64,000 nt of DNA from Coriobacteriia bacterium (GCA_034370385.1 JAXMKZ010000030.1:87209-151208), one strand, 5' to 3'; positions 23,716 through 34,048 are shown, counted from the first letter of the stretch. Numbers and translations: made by a program. The notes: generated by a model from the letters alone, not told the origin.

Positions 23716-25211
23716 GCTTGCGGGGGCCTCCAGCGCAGATCGGGCGTGCGCGCAGCGCGAGCCTCATCAAGGCGTCTCACCGGGGTCGTGTACGGTGCGC
23801 CCTTCACCAGGTCAGGGTCCGAGCCGGCCTCTCCAGCTATGGCGATAAGAGCCTCAGCGAAAGCATCGAGCGCACTCAGCGGTTCTGTCTCCGTCGGTTC
23901 GATCATCATCGCCTCGTCGACAAGCAGGGGAAAGTAGACGGTCGGCGGATGGAATCCGTGGTCAAGCAGACGCTTGGCCATATCGAGGGTGCGAACCCCG
24001 TTGGCCTTCTTCTGCCGTGAACCGGACAGGACGAACTCGTGCATGCATGTGCGGTCGTAGGGTACCTCGAACGCGTCACGCAGACGCTCTTTGAGGTAGT
24101 TCGCGGAGAGTACGGCCTGCTCGGCGGCGTCTCGAACGCCTGACGCACCGATCGCGCGGATGTAGGTGTACGCTCGCACGAGCACTCCGAAGTTGCCGTA
24201 GAACGAACGCACCCGGCCCAGGGACTCCTCAGGCCAATCGAGTCCGAACGTACCGTCGGGGAATGCGACCGGAAGGGGCCCGGGAAGGAAGCGGGCGAGG
24301 TGGTCGTTGACGCACACCGGACCCGCACCCGGACCTCCGCCCCCGTGGGGCGTTGAGAACGTCTTGTGCAGGTTGATGTGCAGGGCGTCGAAGCCGAGAT
24401 CACCCGGTCGGGTCACCCCCATGATCGCGTTGAGGTTCGCGCCGTCACAGTAGGCGTAGGCTCCGACAGCATGCACCGCTTCAGTGATCTCGAGTATCCG
24501 CGGGTCGAACAGCCCGAGCGTGTTGGGATTCGTGAGCATGAAGGCGGCTACGTCGGTGTCGAGCGCCGCCTTGAGCGCTTCCACGTCCACGAGACCGTTC
24601 GGATCGCTGGCAACGGTTACCGTCTCGTATCCACACATCGTCACGGTGGCGGGATTCGTGCCGTGCGCGGTCTCGGGGATGATCACCCGTTTGCGCGCGT
24701 CTCCGGCCGCCTCGTGGGCGGCACGGAAGACCATGAGCGCGGCAAGCTCACCGTGAGCGCCGGCGGATGGCTGCAGCGTGACGCCGGGCAGCCCCGATAT
24801 CTCGCCGAGTGCGGTTGCCAAACCGTGCATGAGCGCCAGTGCGCCCTGGAGCGTCTCGAGGGGTTGATACGGATGAAGGCCGGCGAAGCCCTCGAGCCGA
24901 CATGCGTCCTCGTTGACGCGGGGGTTGTATTTCATCGTGCAGCTGCCAAGCGGGTAGAAGCCGGAGTCGACCCCGAAGTTCATCTCCGCAAGGTGCGCGT
25001 AGTGCCGCATGATCTCGAGCTCAGTGACATGGGGAAGGCGCGGGGCTTCGTTGCGTCCTGCTCCACCCAGCACAACGTCAAGGTCGATATCAGGCACGTC
25101 GAGAGCGGGTGCGAGCACACAAGAAGACTCAGGCGCTCCGAGGTCGAATATCAACGTCCGAGGTCCGGGCAACGGCGCACCTGCCGGCGTGTTGGCCAGA
25201 TGCTCACTCAT
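23712..25211 (-). CDS. gcvPB: Glycine dehydrogenase (decarboxylating) subunit 2
   Basis: PLP-binding half of the split P-protein, 499 residues. The PLP lysine lies in HINLHKTFSTPHGGGGPG. Other family segments are YPLGSCTMKYNPR and TAHGTNPATV. With GcvPA it decarboxylates glycine and loads aminomethyl on the GcvH lipoyl arm. ATGA overlap with gcvPA gives equal expression. Confidence 0.97.
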   Translation of the reverse strand: MSEHLANTPAGAPLPGPRTLIFDLGAPESSCVLAPALDVPDIDLDVVLGGAGRNEAPRLPHVTELEIMRHYAHLAEMNFGVDSGFYPLGSCTMKYNPRVNEDACRLEGFAGLHPYQPLETLQGALALMHGLATALGEISGLPGVTLQPSAGAHGELAALMVFRAAHEAAGDARKRVIIPETAHGTNPATVTMCGYETVTVASDPNGLVDVEALKAALDTDVAAFMLTNPNTLGLFDPRILEITEAVHAVGAYAYCDGANLNAIMGVTRPGDLGFDALHINLHKTFSTPHGGGGPGAGPVCVNDHLARFLPGPLPVAFPDGTFGLDWPEESLGRVRSFYGNFGVLVRAYTYIRAIGASGVRDAAEQAVLSANYLKERLRDAFEVPYDRTCMHEFVLSGSRQKKANGVRTLDMAKRLLDHGFHPPTVYFPLLVDEAMMIEPTETEPLSALDAFAEALIAIAGEAGSDPDLVKGAPYTTPVRRLDEARAARTPDLRWRPPQA

Positions 25212-26539
25212 AGCGAGGCCACCTCCTTCACGAACGCGTCGATCTCGCCACGCGTCCGCTTCTCGGTGACCGCGAACACCACGAGGTCCCCGCCCTCCGG
25301 CGCCTCCACGACGACACCCGCCAGATACCCGCGAGCAAGCATCTCGTCGTGCATCTCAGAAGCGTCGCCCTCGTAGGCAAGGGCGAACTCGTAACCGAAG
25401 GGAGTACCCCACGGAGCCGAGAACCGACCGGTGGACAGCAGCGCATCGCGCAGGTAGTGCGCCTTGGCCACGCACGAACGCGCAATACCGACCAACCCTT
25501 CAGCCCCCACGGCACACAGGTACGCCCCGGCCGCAAGCGCGTTGAGCGCGTGATTGCTGCAGATATTGGATGTCGCCTTCTCGCGCCGTATGTGCTGCTC
25601 GCGGGTGGACAGCGTCAGAACGAATGCGTGATTACCGTCGATATCGACGGTGCGTCCGACGAGCCGACCCGGCATCTGTCGAACATGGCTCTCACGGCAG
25701 GCGAACAGGCCCAGCCCTGGACCACCGAGACTCATGGGGCTTCCGAGTGGTTGACCTTCGCCCACCACGATATCGGCGCCGAAGGTCGAGGGGGGCTCAA
25801 GCACACCCAGCATGATCGGATTGGACGCGACCACGAAGAGCGCCCCCGCGGCCCTGGCGACCGCACCGATAGCGGCCAGGTCCTCGATGTTGCCCACGAA
25901 GTTAGGTGAGGCCACCAGTACCGCGGCCGTCCGGTCATCGACCAACGAGGCGAGACTCGACGCATCGCTGAGACCGCCGGTGCACTCGTCGCCGACTACC
26001 TCCAGCAGCCCCGAAGCGGCGTAGGTCTCGAGGGTCTCTATCCACTCGGGATGCACGGTTCCCGACACCACCACACGTGAACGCCGGGTGATTCGACACG
26101 CCATGAGCGCTGCCTCGACGAAAGCGGTCGCTCCGTCGTACATGCTGGCGTTGGCCACGTCCATGCCGGTCAGCTCGCAGACCATGGACTGGTACTCATA
26201 GATGCCTTGAAGCGTGCCCTGACTGACTTCGGGCTGGTAAGGCGTGTAGGCGGTGAAGAACTCAGGCCGTCGGAGAATGTGGTCGACCACACTGGGGATG
26301 TGATGGTCGTACATCCCGGCGCCGGCGAACGACACCAACTCGGTCGCGGGCACGTTCTGGTTCGCAAGACCGCGCACGTGCCGGACAAGATCGACTTCGG
26401 ACAGGGGCTCGGGCAGATCAAGCAGCCCCTGAAGCACCGCTTGCGCCGGCACATCGGCGAAGAGCTCCCCGATCCCGGTCACTCCGACCGTGGCCAGCAT
26501 ATGCTCCCGCTGCGCACAGGTGATCGGGATGTAGCGCAT
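25208..26539 (-). CDS. gcvPA: Glycine dehydrogenase (decarboxylating) subunit 1
   Basis: N-terminal half of the split P-protein, 443 residues. Segments YTPYQPEVSQGTLQGIYEYQ and GMDVANASMYDG are conserved. It forms the alpha2beta2 enzyme with GcvPB. It starts two bases downstream of gcvH's stop. Split P-proteins are typical of Firmicutes, many anaerobes and archaea, whereas aerobic actinobacteria carry a fused GcvP. Confidence 0.97.
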   Translation of the reverse strand: MRYIPITCAQREHMLATVGVTGIGELFADVPAQAVLQGLLDLPEPLSEVDLVRHVRGLANQNVPATELVSFAGAGMYDHHIPSVVDHILRRPEFFTAYTPYQPEVSQGTLQGIYEYQSMVCELTGMDVANASMYDGATAFVEAALMACRITRRSRVVVSGTVHPEWIETLETYAASGLLEVVGDECTGGLSDASSLASLVDDRTAAVLVASPNFVGNIEDLAAIGAVARAAGALFVVASNPIMLGVLEPPSTFGADIVVGEGQPLGSPMSLGGPGLGLFACRESHVRQMPGRLVGRTVDIDGNHAFVLTLSTREQHIRREKATSNICSNHALNALAAGAYLCAVGAEGLVGIARSCVAKAHYLRDALLSTGRFSAPWGTPFGYEFALAYEGDASEMHDEMLARGYLAGVVVEAPEGGDLVVFAVTEKRTRGEIDAFVKEVASL

Positions 26540-26541
26540 TC

Positions 26542-26925
26542 CTAGCCCTGAGCTACGAACTCGTCGTAGTCCTCAGCGCTCATGAGCCCATCGACCTGGG
26601 TGGCATCGCCCAGCCTGATCTTGACCATCCATCCATCACCGTGCGGGCTCGCATTGACGGTCTCAGGCGAGTCACCCAGGGCGTCATTGACCTCGACGAT
26701 CTCGCCGGAAACCGGTGCGTATAGTTCGGAGACCGACTTCACTGACTCAATCTCACCGAAGGTCTCGCCCGCGACCAGTGCATCCCCGGCGGACGGCAGG
26801 TCGACGTAGACGACTTCACCAAGCTGGTCCTGAGCGAAGTGCGAGATCCCCACAGTGGCGATATCGCCCTCGACGACGACCCATTCGTGCGCCTCGGAGT
26901 AGACGCGATCGTTGGGGTGTGTCAT
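26542..26925 (-). CDS. gcvH: Glycine cleavage system H protein
   Basis: Lipoyl carrier of 127 residues. The lipoylated lysine is in GEIESVKSVSELYAPVSGE. It shuttles the aminomethyl group between GcvP, GcvT and the lipoamide dehydrogenase (not in this window). Confidence 0.97.
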   Translation of the reverse strand: MTHPNDRVYSEAHEWVVVEGDIATVGISHFAQDQLGEVVYVDLPSAGDALVAGETFGEIESVKSVSELYAPVSGEIVEVNDALGDSPETVNASPHGDGWMVKIRLGDATQVDGLMSAEDYDEFVAQG

Positions 26926-26951
26926 TGGTGCTCCTTCCGGTGTGGTGCTGG

Positions 26952-28082
26952 TCAGGGCGTCTGAACCCCGGACAGCGATGTCGATGTCACGAACGGAGGC
27001 TTCACAGCCGTCGCCGACGCCTTCTTGGCCCTGATCGCGACCTCGAACGTCGTGCCGAGCGAGGACAGTCCCGCTGGAACGTACGCGGTCGCGATGCCGG
27101 TCTCGAGAGTCGGCGAGAACGTACCGCTCGCTACCTTACCCACCTCGACACCGCCATGCAACACGGGGAATCCATGTCGGGGAATCCCACCGACAACGGA
27201 GAGGAAGACGAGTCTGCGCTCGGGGCCCTCGTCCCGGATGCGTTGAACCGCGCCGTGACCGACGAAGTCCCCTTTGTCCTTGGCCACGACCCAGCCGAGT
27301 CCGGCGGATATCGGATCCACTCCCCGGTCCATATCGCTGCCATACAAGTGGTAGCCCATCTCCAGCCTCAAGGTATCGCGCGCACCAAGACCGCAGGGCG
27401 TTACCTCGGAGAATGACAGGAGCAGGCGCCATACAACCGGGGCGTCAGAGGAACGACAGACGATCTCGACGCCGTCCTCGCCGGTGTATCCCGTCCGGGC
27501 GATCAGACACGGAACGGCTCCGTCAAGAAGGCCCTCGCCGATACAGAAGCGATCCGGGGCGATCCAGTCCGGCCCCACAAGCTCAGAGACGATACGTAGA
27601 GCCTCAGGTCCCTGGAGCGCGATGAGCGCGGTGCGGTCCGACTCGTCGACCAGCTCGACGTCGTCGGGGGCCTGGCGCTTGAGAAAGTCGAAATCCTGCT
27701 CACGGTTCGAGGCGTTCGCGATGATGAAGTACTCGAGGTCACCGGAGTGGTAGACGATCAGATCGTCGAGTATTGCGCCCTGCTCATCCAGCAGCAGCGT
27801 GTACTGCGCCTGCCCGATCTCTGAAATCTTGCGAAGGTCGTTGGTGAGCGCCCTTTGAAGAAACTCGAACGCTCCGAATCCGAATACCCGGAACTCGGCC
27901 ATGTGCGAGACGTCGAAGATGCCCGCTCTCGAGCGGACCGCCCGATGTTCTTCGATGATGCCTGCGTACTGCACCGGCATCTCGAAACCCGCGAAGGGCA
28001 CCATGCGAGCCCCCAGGGCCAGATGCTCCTCGTAGAGAGATGTTCGCTTCAGTCCACGATCGGATCGTTGCACTCCGCTCAC
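26952..28082 (-). CDS. gcvT: Aminomethyltransferase (glycine cleavage T protein)
   Basis: Transfers the methylene group from the H protein to tetrahydrofolate, releasing ammonia. The 376 residues show RTSLYEEHLALGARMVPFAG, VFDVSHMAEFRV-like sequence and the LRLEMGYHLYGSD region near the folate site. GTG at 28082 follows a GGGCGGG site; an upstream in-frame Met would add a non-conserved tail. First gene of gcvT-H-PA-PB-lipoate ligase; no glycine riboswitch was found in the 77-base gap upstream. Confidence 0.94.
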   Translation of the reverse strand: MSGVQRSDRGLKRTSLYEEHLALGARMVPFAGFEMPVQYAGIIEEHRAVRSRAGIFDVSHMAEFRVFGFGAFEFLQRALTNDLRKISEIGQAQYTLLLDEQGAILDDLIVYHSGDLEYFIIANASNREQDFDFLKRQAPDDVELVDESDRTALIALQGPEALRIVSELVGPDWIAPDRFCIGEGLLDGAVPCLIARTGYTGEDGVEIVCRSSDAPVVWRLLLSFSEVTPCGLGARDTLRLEMGYHLYGSDMDRGVDPISAGLGWVVAKDKGDFVGHGAVQRIRDEGPERRLVFLSVVGGIPRHGFPVLHGGVEVGKVASGTFSPTLETGIATAYVPAGLSSLGTTFEVAIRAKKASATAVKPPFVTSTSLSGVQTP

Positions 28083-28159
28083 GTTCCCGCCCTTCTCCCG
28101 ATGTGCTCGATCAACGCGTTCCCCGCCAGGTGATGCCGCCACCGCCTCGTGGCGATTCA

Positions 28160-29437
28160 CTACTCAGGGGCGCCGCTCAGCTTGCGCCACGCTCTCGTCA
28201 GGGCGATTCCTATCCGCTCAAGGGGTCCGGGACGCTCAACGTCTGCAGCCGCGACGAGCGGAATCGTCGCGACCACCTCGTCGCCTTGCGTGAACGTCGC
28301 CACTCCGATTCTCTGGCCCGCGCGCACGGGCGCGGCCACATCGGGTGTCGTGACCTCTCTCGTGATCGGGCCTGCAAGGTCAAAGACGGTCACCGTCACG
28401 TCCTCGGAGACGGCTGCAGGCACGGTGACGTCCAGATAGTCGGTGACGGCAGCCTCTCCGATCACCGAACCGGCGGACACAAGCTTCTGCGGACGATAGT
28501 GCGCGAAGCCGAAGTCGAGCATCTCGCGGGCGTCCCGAAAACGTCGGAGCTCGTTGGTGGTGCCGAGCACGACCGCTTGCAGCTCGACTCCGTCCCGTGC
28601 CGCTGAGACAACCACCGAGTAGCCGGCGTCGCTGGTCCAACCGGTCTTGATGCCATTGGCGCCCGCATAGTTGCCTATCAGCAGGTTCGTGGAGAGGACC
28701 TTCTCTGCTCGTGCTCCTGAACCTATGACCGCCGTCTTCTGCGCAACGATGCGGCGAAACAGAGGCTTGGTCATCGCATAGCGCGTCATCACCACGACAT
28801 CCGACGCGCTTGCGTAACCGCCCTCCTCGTCGAGGCCGTGAGGGTTCTTGAAGTGAGTGCGCTTAAGCCCCAGCTCGCGCGCCTTCGCGTTCATCAGGTC
28901 GACGAACGGTTCCTCGCCACCTGCAACGTGCGCAGCCAGAGCGACGGCTGCGTCGTTTCCGGACTTCACAAGAAGCGCTTCGAGCACCTCAGAGACGGGC
29001 AGCTTCTCGCCCTCCCGCAAGAATGCCGTCGACTCCCCCACACGGGTGGACGATCGCGGGATGGTGATGAGCTCGTCAGGCGCTGTCTCCTCCATCACCA
29101 CGATCGCCGTCATGACTTTCGTGATGCTCGCGATAGCGCGCCTGTCGGCGGCCCGACGGGCCCACAGCACTCGGCCATCGTCTGTCGCAAGAATACCGGC
29201 TGCCATGGTGACGTCCGGGAGCGCGGCCTTGGGCAGCCCGAGTTCCGTGCGTGTCTGACCGTCGACGCGGTCGGACGGCAAGACGACGGCGACACCAGGC
29301 GTTGGCACGATCAGGGAGAACGCAAGAGCGAGCGCCAAGCATCGCGCGACCGGTCTGAACAGCTGGGCCTTGGAAGAATACGGACACACGTTGGACAAGC
29401 CCTCGCTTTCGCATACCGGTAGGGGAAGGCGGAGCAT
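28160..29437 (-). CDS. dacA: Secreted D-alanyl-D-alanine carboxypeptidase (PBP5/DacA family)
   Basis: A 425-residue class C-type PBP trimming the last D-Ala of peptidoglycan stem peptides. Active-site motifs are SITK (SxxK), SGN and KTG in GIKTGWT. A signal-like segment (RCLALALAFSLIVPTPGVAV) lies about 30-50 residues from the start. After the transpeptidase domain comes a beta-rich domain like PBP5 domain II; a C-terminal amphipathic helix (IGIALTRAWRKLSG) could anchor it. The ATG at 29437 has GAGGT upstream. Its end lies 77 bases before gcvT, so read-through into the gcv operon is possible. Confidence 0.9.
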   Translation of the reverse strand: MLRLPLPVCESEGLSNVCPYSSKAQLFRPVARCLALALAFSLIVPTPGVAVVLPSDRVDGQTRTELGLPKAALPDVTMAAGILATDDGRVLWARRAADRRAIASITKVMTAIVVMEETAPDELITIPRSSTRVGESTAFLREGEKLPVSEVLEALLVKSGNDAAVALAAHVAGGEEPFVDLMNAKARELGLKRTHFKNPHGLDEEGGYASASDVVVMTRYAMTKPLFRRIVAQKTAVIGSGARAEKVLSTNLLIGNYAGANGIKTGWTSDAGYSVVVSAARDGVELQAVVLGTTNELRRFRDAREMLDFGFAHYRPQKLVSAGSVIGEAAVTDYLDVTVPAAVSEDVTVTVFDLAGPITREVTTPDVAAPVRAGQRIGVATFTQGDEVVATIPLVAAADVERPGPLERIGIALTRAWRKLSGAPE

Positions 29438-29567
29438 GCAGTCCGCACCTCGCGTGCACGTCAGTATGCCACCCGACCCCACGAGAATGCTCGCAACTCG
29501 GACGAACTGTTGCGATACTGGATACGAGGATGGTCCTTGAGCCGCGAATCGGAAGGGTCCAGCAACG

Positions 29568-30374
29568 ATGACACTGTCACGCATAGAATCTCTGATCCTC
29601 GCCGTCGGGGCGGCGATGATCGTCGGCTCGCTCGCGGTGTCGCTGCCGGTCGGTGGCCCCCCGGAGGTAATCGAGATAGTCGCCAATCTCATGCTGTTCG
29701 GCGTGCTGTTCGGTGCGGTGAAGTGGGGTCGCCGAGGTGGGCTCATCGCAGCCATCATCGCGGCGAGCGTCTACATCCTCATGCGCATACCCACGCTGCA
29801 GGCGGTACCGATATCCCCTGAGACGATGATCATCATCGGCTCGCGCCTAGCCGCGCTGGGCATCCTCGGCGTCATCGGCGGCGAGGCGACCACGCGAGTG
29901 AAGTACATCATGGCCGGCCTTGAGGAAGACAGCTCCATCGATGAATGGAGCCGCGTGTTCAACGAGAAGCACGTCGCTGTCGAACTGATGCAGTCACTGG
30001 GTCGCACTGACCGTTACGGCGAGCCGTTCTCGATCGTGATCTTCACCCTGTCGCCGTCGCTGTTTGCGGGATTCAGCTCGTCGCGCCAACGCTCCGTCGT
30101 ACGGGGCCTGGCCGATCTCATCCGATCGGACCTTCGGATGGTGGACGAGGTGGCGCGCCTCAACGACGGACGATTCCTCGTCTTGTTGCCGCATACGCCC
30201 AAAGCCGGCGGCGCCGTGGTCGGTGACCGTCTGGGTGGGCTGACGAAGACCAAGCTCGGGGCTCAGGATCGCTCGGTGACGTGGCAGGTCCTCTCCACGC
30301 CTGAGGACACCGACGCGCTTCGCGCACTGCACGCCAGTCTGGCTGCGGGGCCGCAGGATGATCAGACGTCGTAG
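29568..30374 (+). CDS. Membrane protein with degenerate GGDEF domain
   Basis: A 268-residue protein. The first about 110 residues hold three or four membrane helices. A soluble domain then aligns with GGDEF proteins: SIDEWSRVFNEKHVAVEL matches the usual LTGLxNRRxF entry and EVARLNDGRFLVLLPHT matches RYGGDEFxxLLP. The catalytic GGDEF is replaced by NDGRF and the metal-binding aspartate loop (FTLSPSLFAG) has lost its acidic residues. It therefore cannot make c-di-GMP and may be a receptor or scaffold. AAGGG precedes the ATG. Its end overlaps the ACT gene by 13 bases, tail to tail. Confidence 0.8.
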   Translation: MTLSRIESLILAVGAAMIVGSLAVSLPVGGPPEVIEIVANLMLFGVLFGAVKWGRRGGLIAAIIAASVYILMRIPTLQAVPISPETMIIIGSRLAALGILGVIGGEATTRVKYIMAGLEEDSSIDEWSRVFNEKHVAVELMQSLGRTDRYGEPFSIVIFTLSPSLFAGFSSSRQRSVVRGLADLIRSDLRMVDEVARLNDGRFLVLLPHTPKAGGAVVGDRLGGLTKTKLGAQDRSVTWQVLSTPEDTDALRALHASLAAGPQDDQTS

Positions 30375-30787
30375 AGGTCAGACGCGCTCAGTACCGAGAA
30401 CCCCGCTGCTTCCAGCACCGCCTGCGCTCGGTCGTCGTCGACCCTGAACACATCGACCGCCGAGCTTGCCGTCGGACGCACGAAACAGTAGGCGTACTCG
30501 ACGTTCATCCCCTCTTCGCCCAGCGCCTCGAGAAGGTCCGCCAGCCCGCCGGGTCGGTCCGGAACCTCGACCGCTACCACCGGCGTGAGCGAGGCACCGA
30601 AACCCTTCGCATCGAGAAGGTCTTTCGCCCGTTGCGGTGAATCGCAGATGATGCGGACCACTCCGAAGTCGCTCGTGTCCGCAACCATCAGCGCATGCAT
30701 GTTGATTCCCGCGTCGCCCAACGTCCGCGTGAGCTCCGCCAGCCGACCTGAGGTGTTCTCAAGAAAGACACTCACCTGGTTGACCAT
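30362..30787 (-). CDS. Tandem ACT-domain protein 2
   Basis: 141 residues with two ACT domains (NQVSVFLENTSGRLAELTRTL and VPDRPGGLADLLEAL), a paralogue of the protein at 15204-15620. It lies three bases downstream of a second paaK, repeating the association of ACT proteins with aryl-acid metabolism. Probably an amino-acid sensing partner; ligand unknown. Confidence 0.88.
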   Translation of the reverse strand: MVNQVSVFLENTSGRLAELTRTLGDAGINMHALMVADTSDFGVVRIICDSPQRAKDLLDAKGFGASLTPVVAVEVPDRPGGLADLLEALGEEGMNVEYAYCFVRPTASSAVDVFRVDDDRAQAVLEAAGFSVLSASDLYDV

Positions 30788-30790
30788 GAC

Positions 30791-32095
30791 CTAGGCACCC
30801 CCTTCGGCGCGCAGGTCGACAACCCGCTTCGCCTTGCCCTCGGAACGGGCGATCGACTTGGGCTCTACCAGCTTCACCTTGATCGAGACCGCGAGCGCCG
30901 ATTCGATCTCGGTCTTCACCCGCCGCTGCAACGCCTCAAGTTCGCGCACCTCGTCGAAGTGGAACTCCGGGACGACCTCGACGTGAACCTCGACGTCGTC
31001 CATGGAACCACGCTTCGTGAGAACCACCTGGTAGTGCGGCGCGACCATCGGCACCCCCATGAGCACCTGCTCGATCTGGCTCGGGTAGACATTCACGCCA
31101 CGGATGATGAGCATGTCATCACTGCGTCCCGTGACGCGTTCGATGCGGCGGAAGGTGCGCCCACAGGCGCACGGCTCCGGAATGATGCGGCTGATGTCGC
31201 GCGTGCGATACCGGATGACGGGAATGCCCTCTTTGGTCAGCGTCGTGAACACCACCTCACCGGTCTCGCCGTCCGCGAGCGGCTCCATCGTCTCGGGATC
31301 GACGATCTCGACGAGGAAGTGGTCTTCGAACACGTGTAATCCGCACTGGTGGACGCACTCACTCGCAACGCCCGGGCCCATCACTTCGGAGAGCCCATAG
31401 ATGTCGATGGCCTTCACGCCGAGTTCGTCCTCGATCTGCCGACGCATCTGCTCACTCCACGGCTCGGCGCCGAACACGCCCACCTTGAGCGGCAGATCCC
31501 GCGGGTCGATGCCCATCTCGCGCGCGGTCTCGGCGATGAGCAGCGCGTAGCTCGGCGTGCAGGCGAGCACGGTGACGCCGAAATCTTTGAGAATCTGTAC
31601 CTGCCTTTTGGTGTTTCCGCCCGAGACCGGCACCGTGAGTGCCCCGAGCCGCTCCGAGCCATAGTGGGCCCCGAGGCCACCGGTGAACAGTCCATAGCCA
31701 TACGTGACCTGAATGGCGTCGTCGGCCGTCGCTCCGGCGCAGGCGAACGTCCGCGCCATCAGGTCCGACCACCGCTCGATGTCGCCCTTGGTGTATCCGA
31801 CGACCGTGACCTGCCCAGTCGTACCACTTGACGAATGAACACGGACGATATCGCGCAGCGGCACCGCGAACATCCCGTAGGGGTACGCCGCACGCAGGTC
31901 ATCCTTGACCGTGAAGGGCACGCGCCGAAGGTCGTGAAGCGTGCTCAGCGTTGAGGGATCGAAGCCTGCGGCTGCGAACTTGTCGCGGTAGGTCGGGACG
32001 GTCTCATTCACCCGGGCGAGCAGGTCCTTGAGGCGTGCGAGCTGCAATGCCTCGATGTCGGCCCTGGGCATTGCCTCACACTCTGGTTGATACAC
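30791..32095 (-). CDS. paaK: Phenylacetate-CoA ligase family protein 2 (AMP-forming)
   Basis: 434 residues, the same length as the copy at 7945-9249 and clearly homologous ([40 protein letters not shown]). It activates aryl or related acids to CoA thioesters. The pair with an ACT protein suggests control by amino-acid level. GTG start. The sequences differ enough for distinct substrates. Confidence 0.9.
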   Translation of the reverse strand: MYQPECEAMPRADIEALQLARLKDLLARVNETVPTYRDKFAAAGFDPSTLSTLHDLRRVPFTVKDDLRAAYPYGMFAVPLRDIVRVHSSSGTTGQVTVVGYTKGDIERWSDLMARTFACAGATADDAIQVTYGYGLFTGGLGAHYGSERLGALTVPVSGGNTKRQVQILKDFGVTVLACTPSYALLIAETAREMGIDPRDLPLKVGVFGAEPWSEQMRRQIEDELGVKAIDIYGLSEVMGPGVASECVHQCGLHVFEDHFLVEIVDPETMEPLADGETGEVVFTTLTKEGIPVIRYRTRDISRIIPEPCACGRTFRRIERVTGRSDDMLIIRGVNVYPSQIEQVLMGVPMVAPHYQVVLTKRGSMDDVEVHVEVVPEFHFDEVRELEALQRRVKTEIESALAVSIKVKLVEPKSIARSEGKAKRVVDLRAEGGA

Positions 32096-32143
32096 GGCTC
32101 CCCCTCAATCCGCGCTGCCACGCCCTGTGCGCCTCCGAAACCC

Positions 32144-34048
32144 CTAGGGCTTCGGGGTGCCGGTCGGCGTGGCCGATTCGGCCGGCTTGGGCTTCGTGCC
32201 CACGCGGACAACTTCGACCTTCGGTTTGTAGTGCGACCTGAACTGATCCTCGCGCACCACCTGGCCGTCCTTGTAGACAGTCCGCGTGACCGTGATTCTA
32301 CGCCCATTGATGCCCTTGTCCTCAACCGACTTCGTGCCCTTGAGCATGGTCGGATCCTTGACCTGCTCGATCGGGAACGGCGTGATGTTGGTCCAGGGCC
32401 CCTTCTGCGCCTCTACGTCGTAGCCCGGGTCGGTGCCGTAAAGCGCGATCGTGACAGACGACCCGGTGTAGCTCACCGACACCAGCACCCAATGCTTCGT
32501 GTCGTTTCTGAACTTGATGTCGGGACCGCCCCACGAGACGGTGGCATCCCGACCGTCCGGGTAGTGTGAGATGTAGAACGAGTGGTTCTGCCGCTGGACG
32601 ATGGGCAGACCGGACTCGAAAGCCGCATTGAACAACGTCGTGCCGACCTGACAGATTCCACCGCCGAGCTGGGGAACGAGCTTGCCGTTCACAATGGCAT
32701 TAGCCTCGGTGTAGCCCTTCGCAGCTGTGCGCTCACCCACGGAGCCGTTGAAGGAGAATGTGGCTCCGGGTGCTATCAGCTTGCCGTCGAGAGCGTCTCC
32801 GAGGAGGTGAATGTTGCTGACTCGCGCCGTGTGACCGCCGTCGTAGGTGGTGGTGTAGCGCGAAATGCGCTCCTTGATGCCCATCGCCTCGGCATCGGCA
32901 GTCGTGATCCGGGGTTGCGCCGTGGCGGTCCTGAGTTCGAAGGTGCGATCCGAAGCGGGCATCGGCAGTTCAGAGGTGAGCTCGCTCGCGAGTGCCTGCA
33001 GGTCAGGACCGATGCCTGCCTGAGAGGGAATTATGCTCACCCGGCCGTTGGCCGTGGAGAAGCGGGCGCTCTTTGCTGGACGCCCGATCTTGGCACCCAC
33101 CGCGGGAACCACGCTCTTGCCGGCCTTCTCAGACGATATGTGCGCAAGAAGCGTCACATCCGCGGGGGCACTCGACGTCAGGGAGCCCGCGGCTTGCGTG
33201 GTGTCTTCGCTATCAGGTAGCGGCGTGTCGCTGCGACGGAAGGCGAGCCACTTCGCGACTTCGTCCTCGTCGAAGCGCCACTCCTTGCCCTTGTACGTGA
33301 CGGTGACGGGACCGGCGATCATCGCCTTGCCCACCTCAAGCGCCGCCTTAGCGTCGGCGTCCGACACCGCCGGTGGCAGGGTCTCCACCACCGCGGCGAC
33401 CTGACGGTCCGTCGCCACCATGGCCGAAAGAATCTCAGCGCTCGTACGGGCGTGGACGAGACCGCGGCCCGCCTTCGAGGGCTTCACGGCGAGTTCGGTC
33501 CCCGTGATGGCGACGCGTGCGTCCACCGGCTCGACATCAGTGCCCTTGGCGATCTCGGCGAGCACCTTTCCCATACGGGTGGCCTCGGCAACGGGCAGCG
33601 CAGGCAGATCCCGCCTGCCGAACCAGGCAGAGAGCCGGCCACCAACGAGGCCGAACAGGCCGCCCTCCCGACCGACCGCCATCGCTTGGGCGACCATACG
33701 GTCGTAGTCGAAACTCAGTCCGATGTCTTCGGCGGGCACGTCCCAGGAGTCATCGCCGTAGACGACGACGACCGGCTTCTCGACCTGCTTGGGCAAAGCG
33801 GCTTCCAGTGTCAGGCCCGCCGCATCAGGTTTCATCCCGCCGATGGGTACGCCAGCCACCGTCACCCCAGGGTGCACCCGACCCCAACTCATTCCCATCT
33901 CGAGAGCCACGATGAGAACGACGGCGACGACACCTGTGATGATTGCAGCCAAGGGTATCTTCTGCTGACGCGCAGCGGCGCGCTGCAGCGCGCGATCGCG
34001 CCTGCGCTGAGCGTAGTCGACGCTAGAGATACTGGGAGAATCGGTCAC
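32144..34048 (-). CDS. VanW family membrane-anchored protein with G5 domain
   Basis: A 634-residue protein. A short basic cytoplasmic head and one membrane helix (IPLAAIITGVVAVVLIVALEM) are followed by two putative peptidoglycan-binding YoaR-like domains (residues about 60-370). A VanW domain follows (LIAPGATFSFNGSVGERTAAKGY, QLGGGICQVGTTLFNAAFESG), then a C-terminal G5-like segment (RITVTRTVYKDGQVVREDQF) and a Pro/Thr tail. VanW-family proteins are linked to cell-wall function, but their biochemical role is unknown. It should act at the outer face of the membrane. Confidence 0.9.
   Translation of the reverse strand: MTDSPSISSVDYAQRRRDRALQRAAARQQKIPLAAIITGVVAVVLIVALEMGMSWGRVHPGVTVAGVPIGGMKPDAAGLTLEAALPKQVEKPVVVVYGDDSWDVPAEDIGLSFDYDRMVAQAMAVGREGGLFGLVGGRLSAWFGRRDLPALPVAEATRMGKVLAEIAKGTDVEPVDARVAITGTELAVKPSKAGRGLVHARTSAEILSAMVATDRQVAAVVETLPPAVSDADAKAALEVGKAMIAGPVTVTYKGKEWRFDEDEVAKWLAFRRSDTPLPDSEDTTQAAGSLTSSAPADVTLLAHISSEKAGKSVVPAVGAKIGRPAKSARFSTANGRVSIIPSQAGIGPDLQALASELTSELPMPASDRTFELRTATAQPRITTADAEAMGIKERISRYTTTYDGGHTARVSNIHLLGDALDGKLIAPGATFSFNGSVGERTAAKGYTEANAIVNGKLVPQLGGGICQVGTTLFNAAFESGLPIVQRQNHSFYISHYPDGRDATVSWGGPDIKFRNDTKHWVLVSVSYTGSSVTIALYGTDPGYDVEAQKGPWTNITPFPIEQVKDPTMLKGTKSVEDKGINGRRITVTRTVYKDGQVVREDQFRSHYKPKVEVVRVGTKPKPAESATPTGTPKP

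Noticed and set aside
28083..28159. Glycine riboswitch upstream of gcvT
   Set aside because: The 77-base gap lacks the paired aptamer core expected of a glycine riboswitch; only loosely similar GGGAGAAGGGCGGG was seen.
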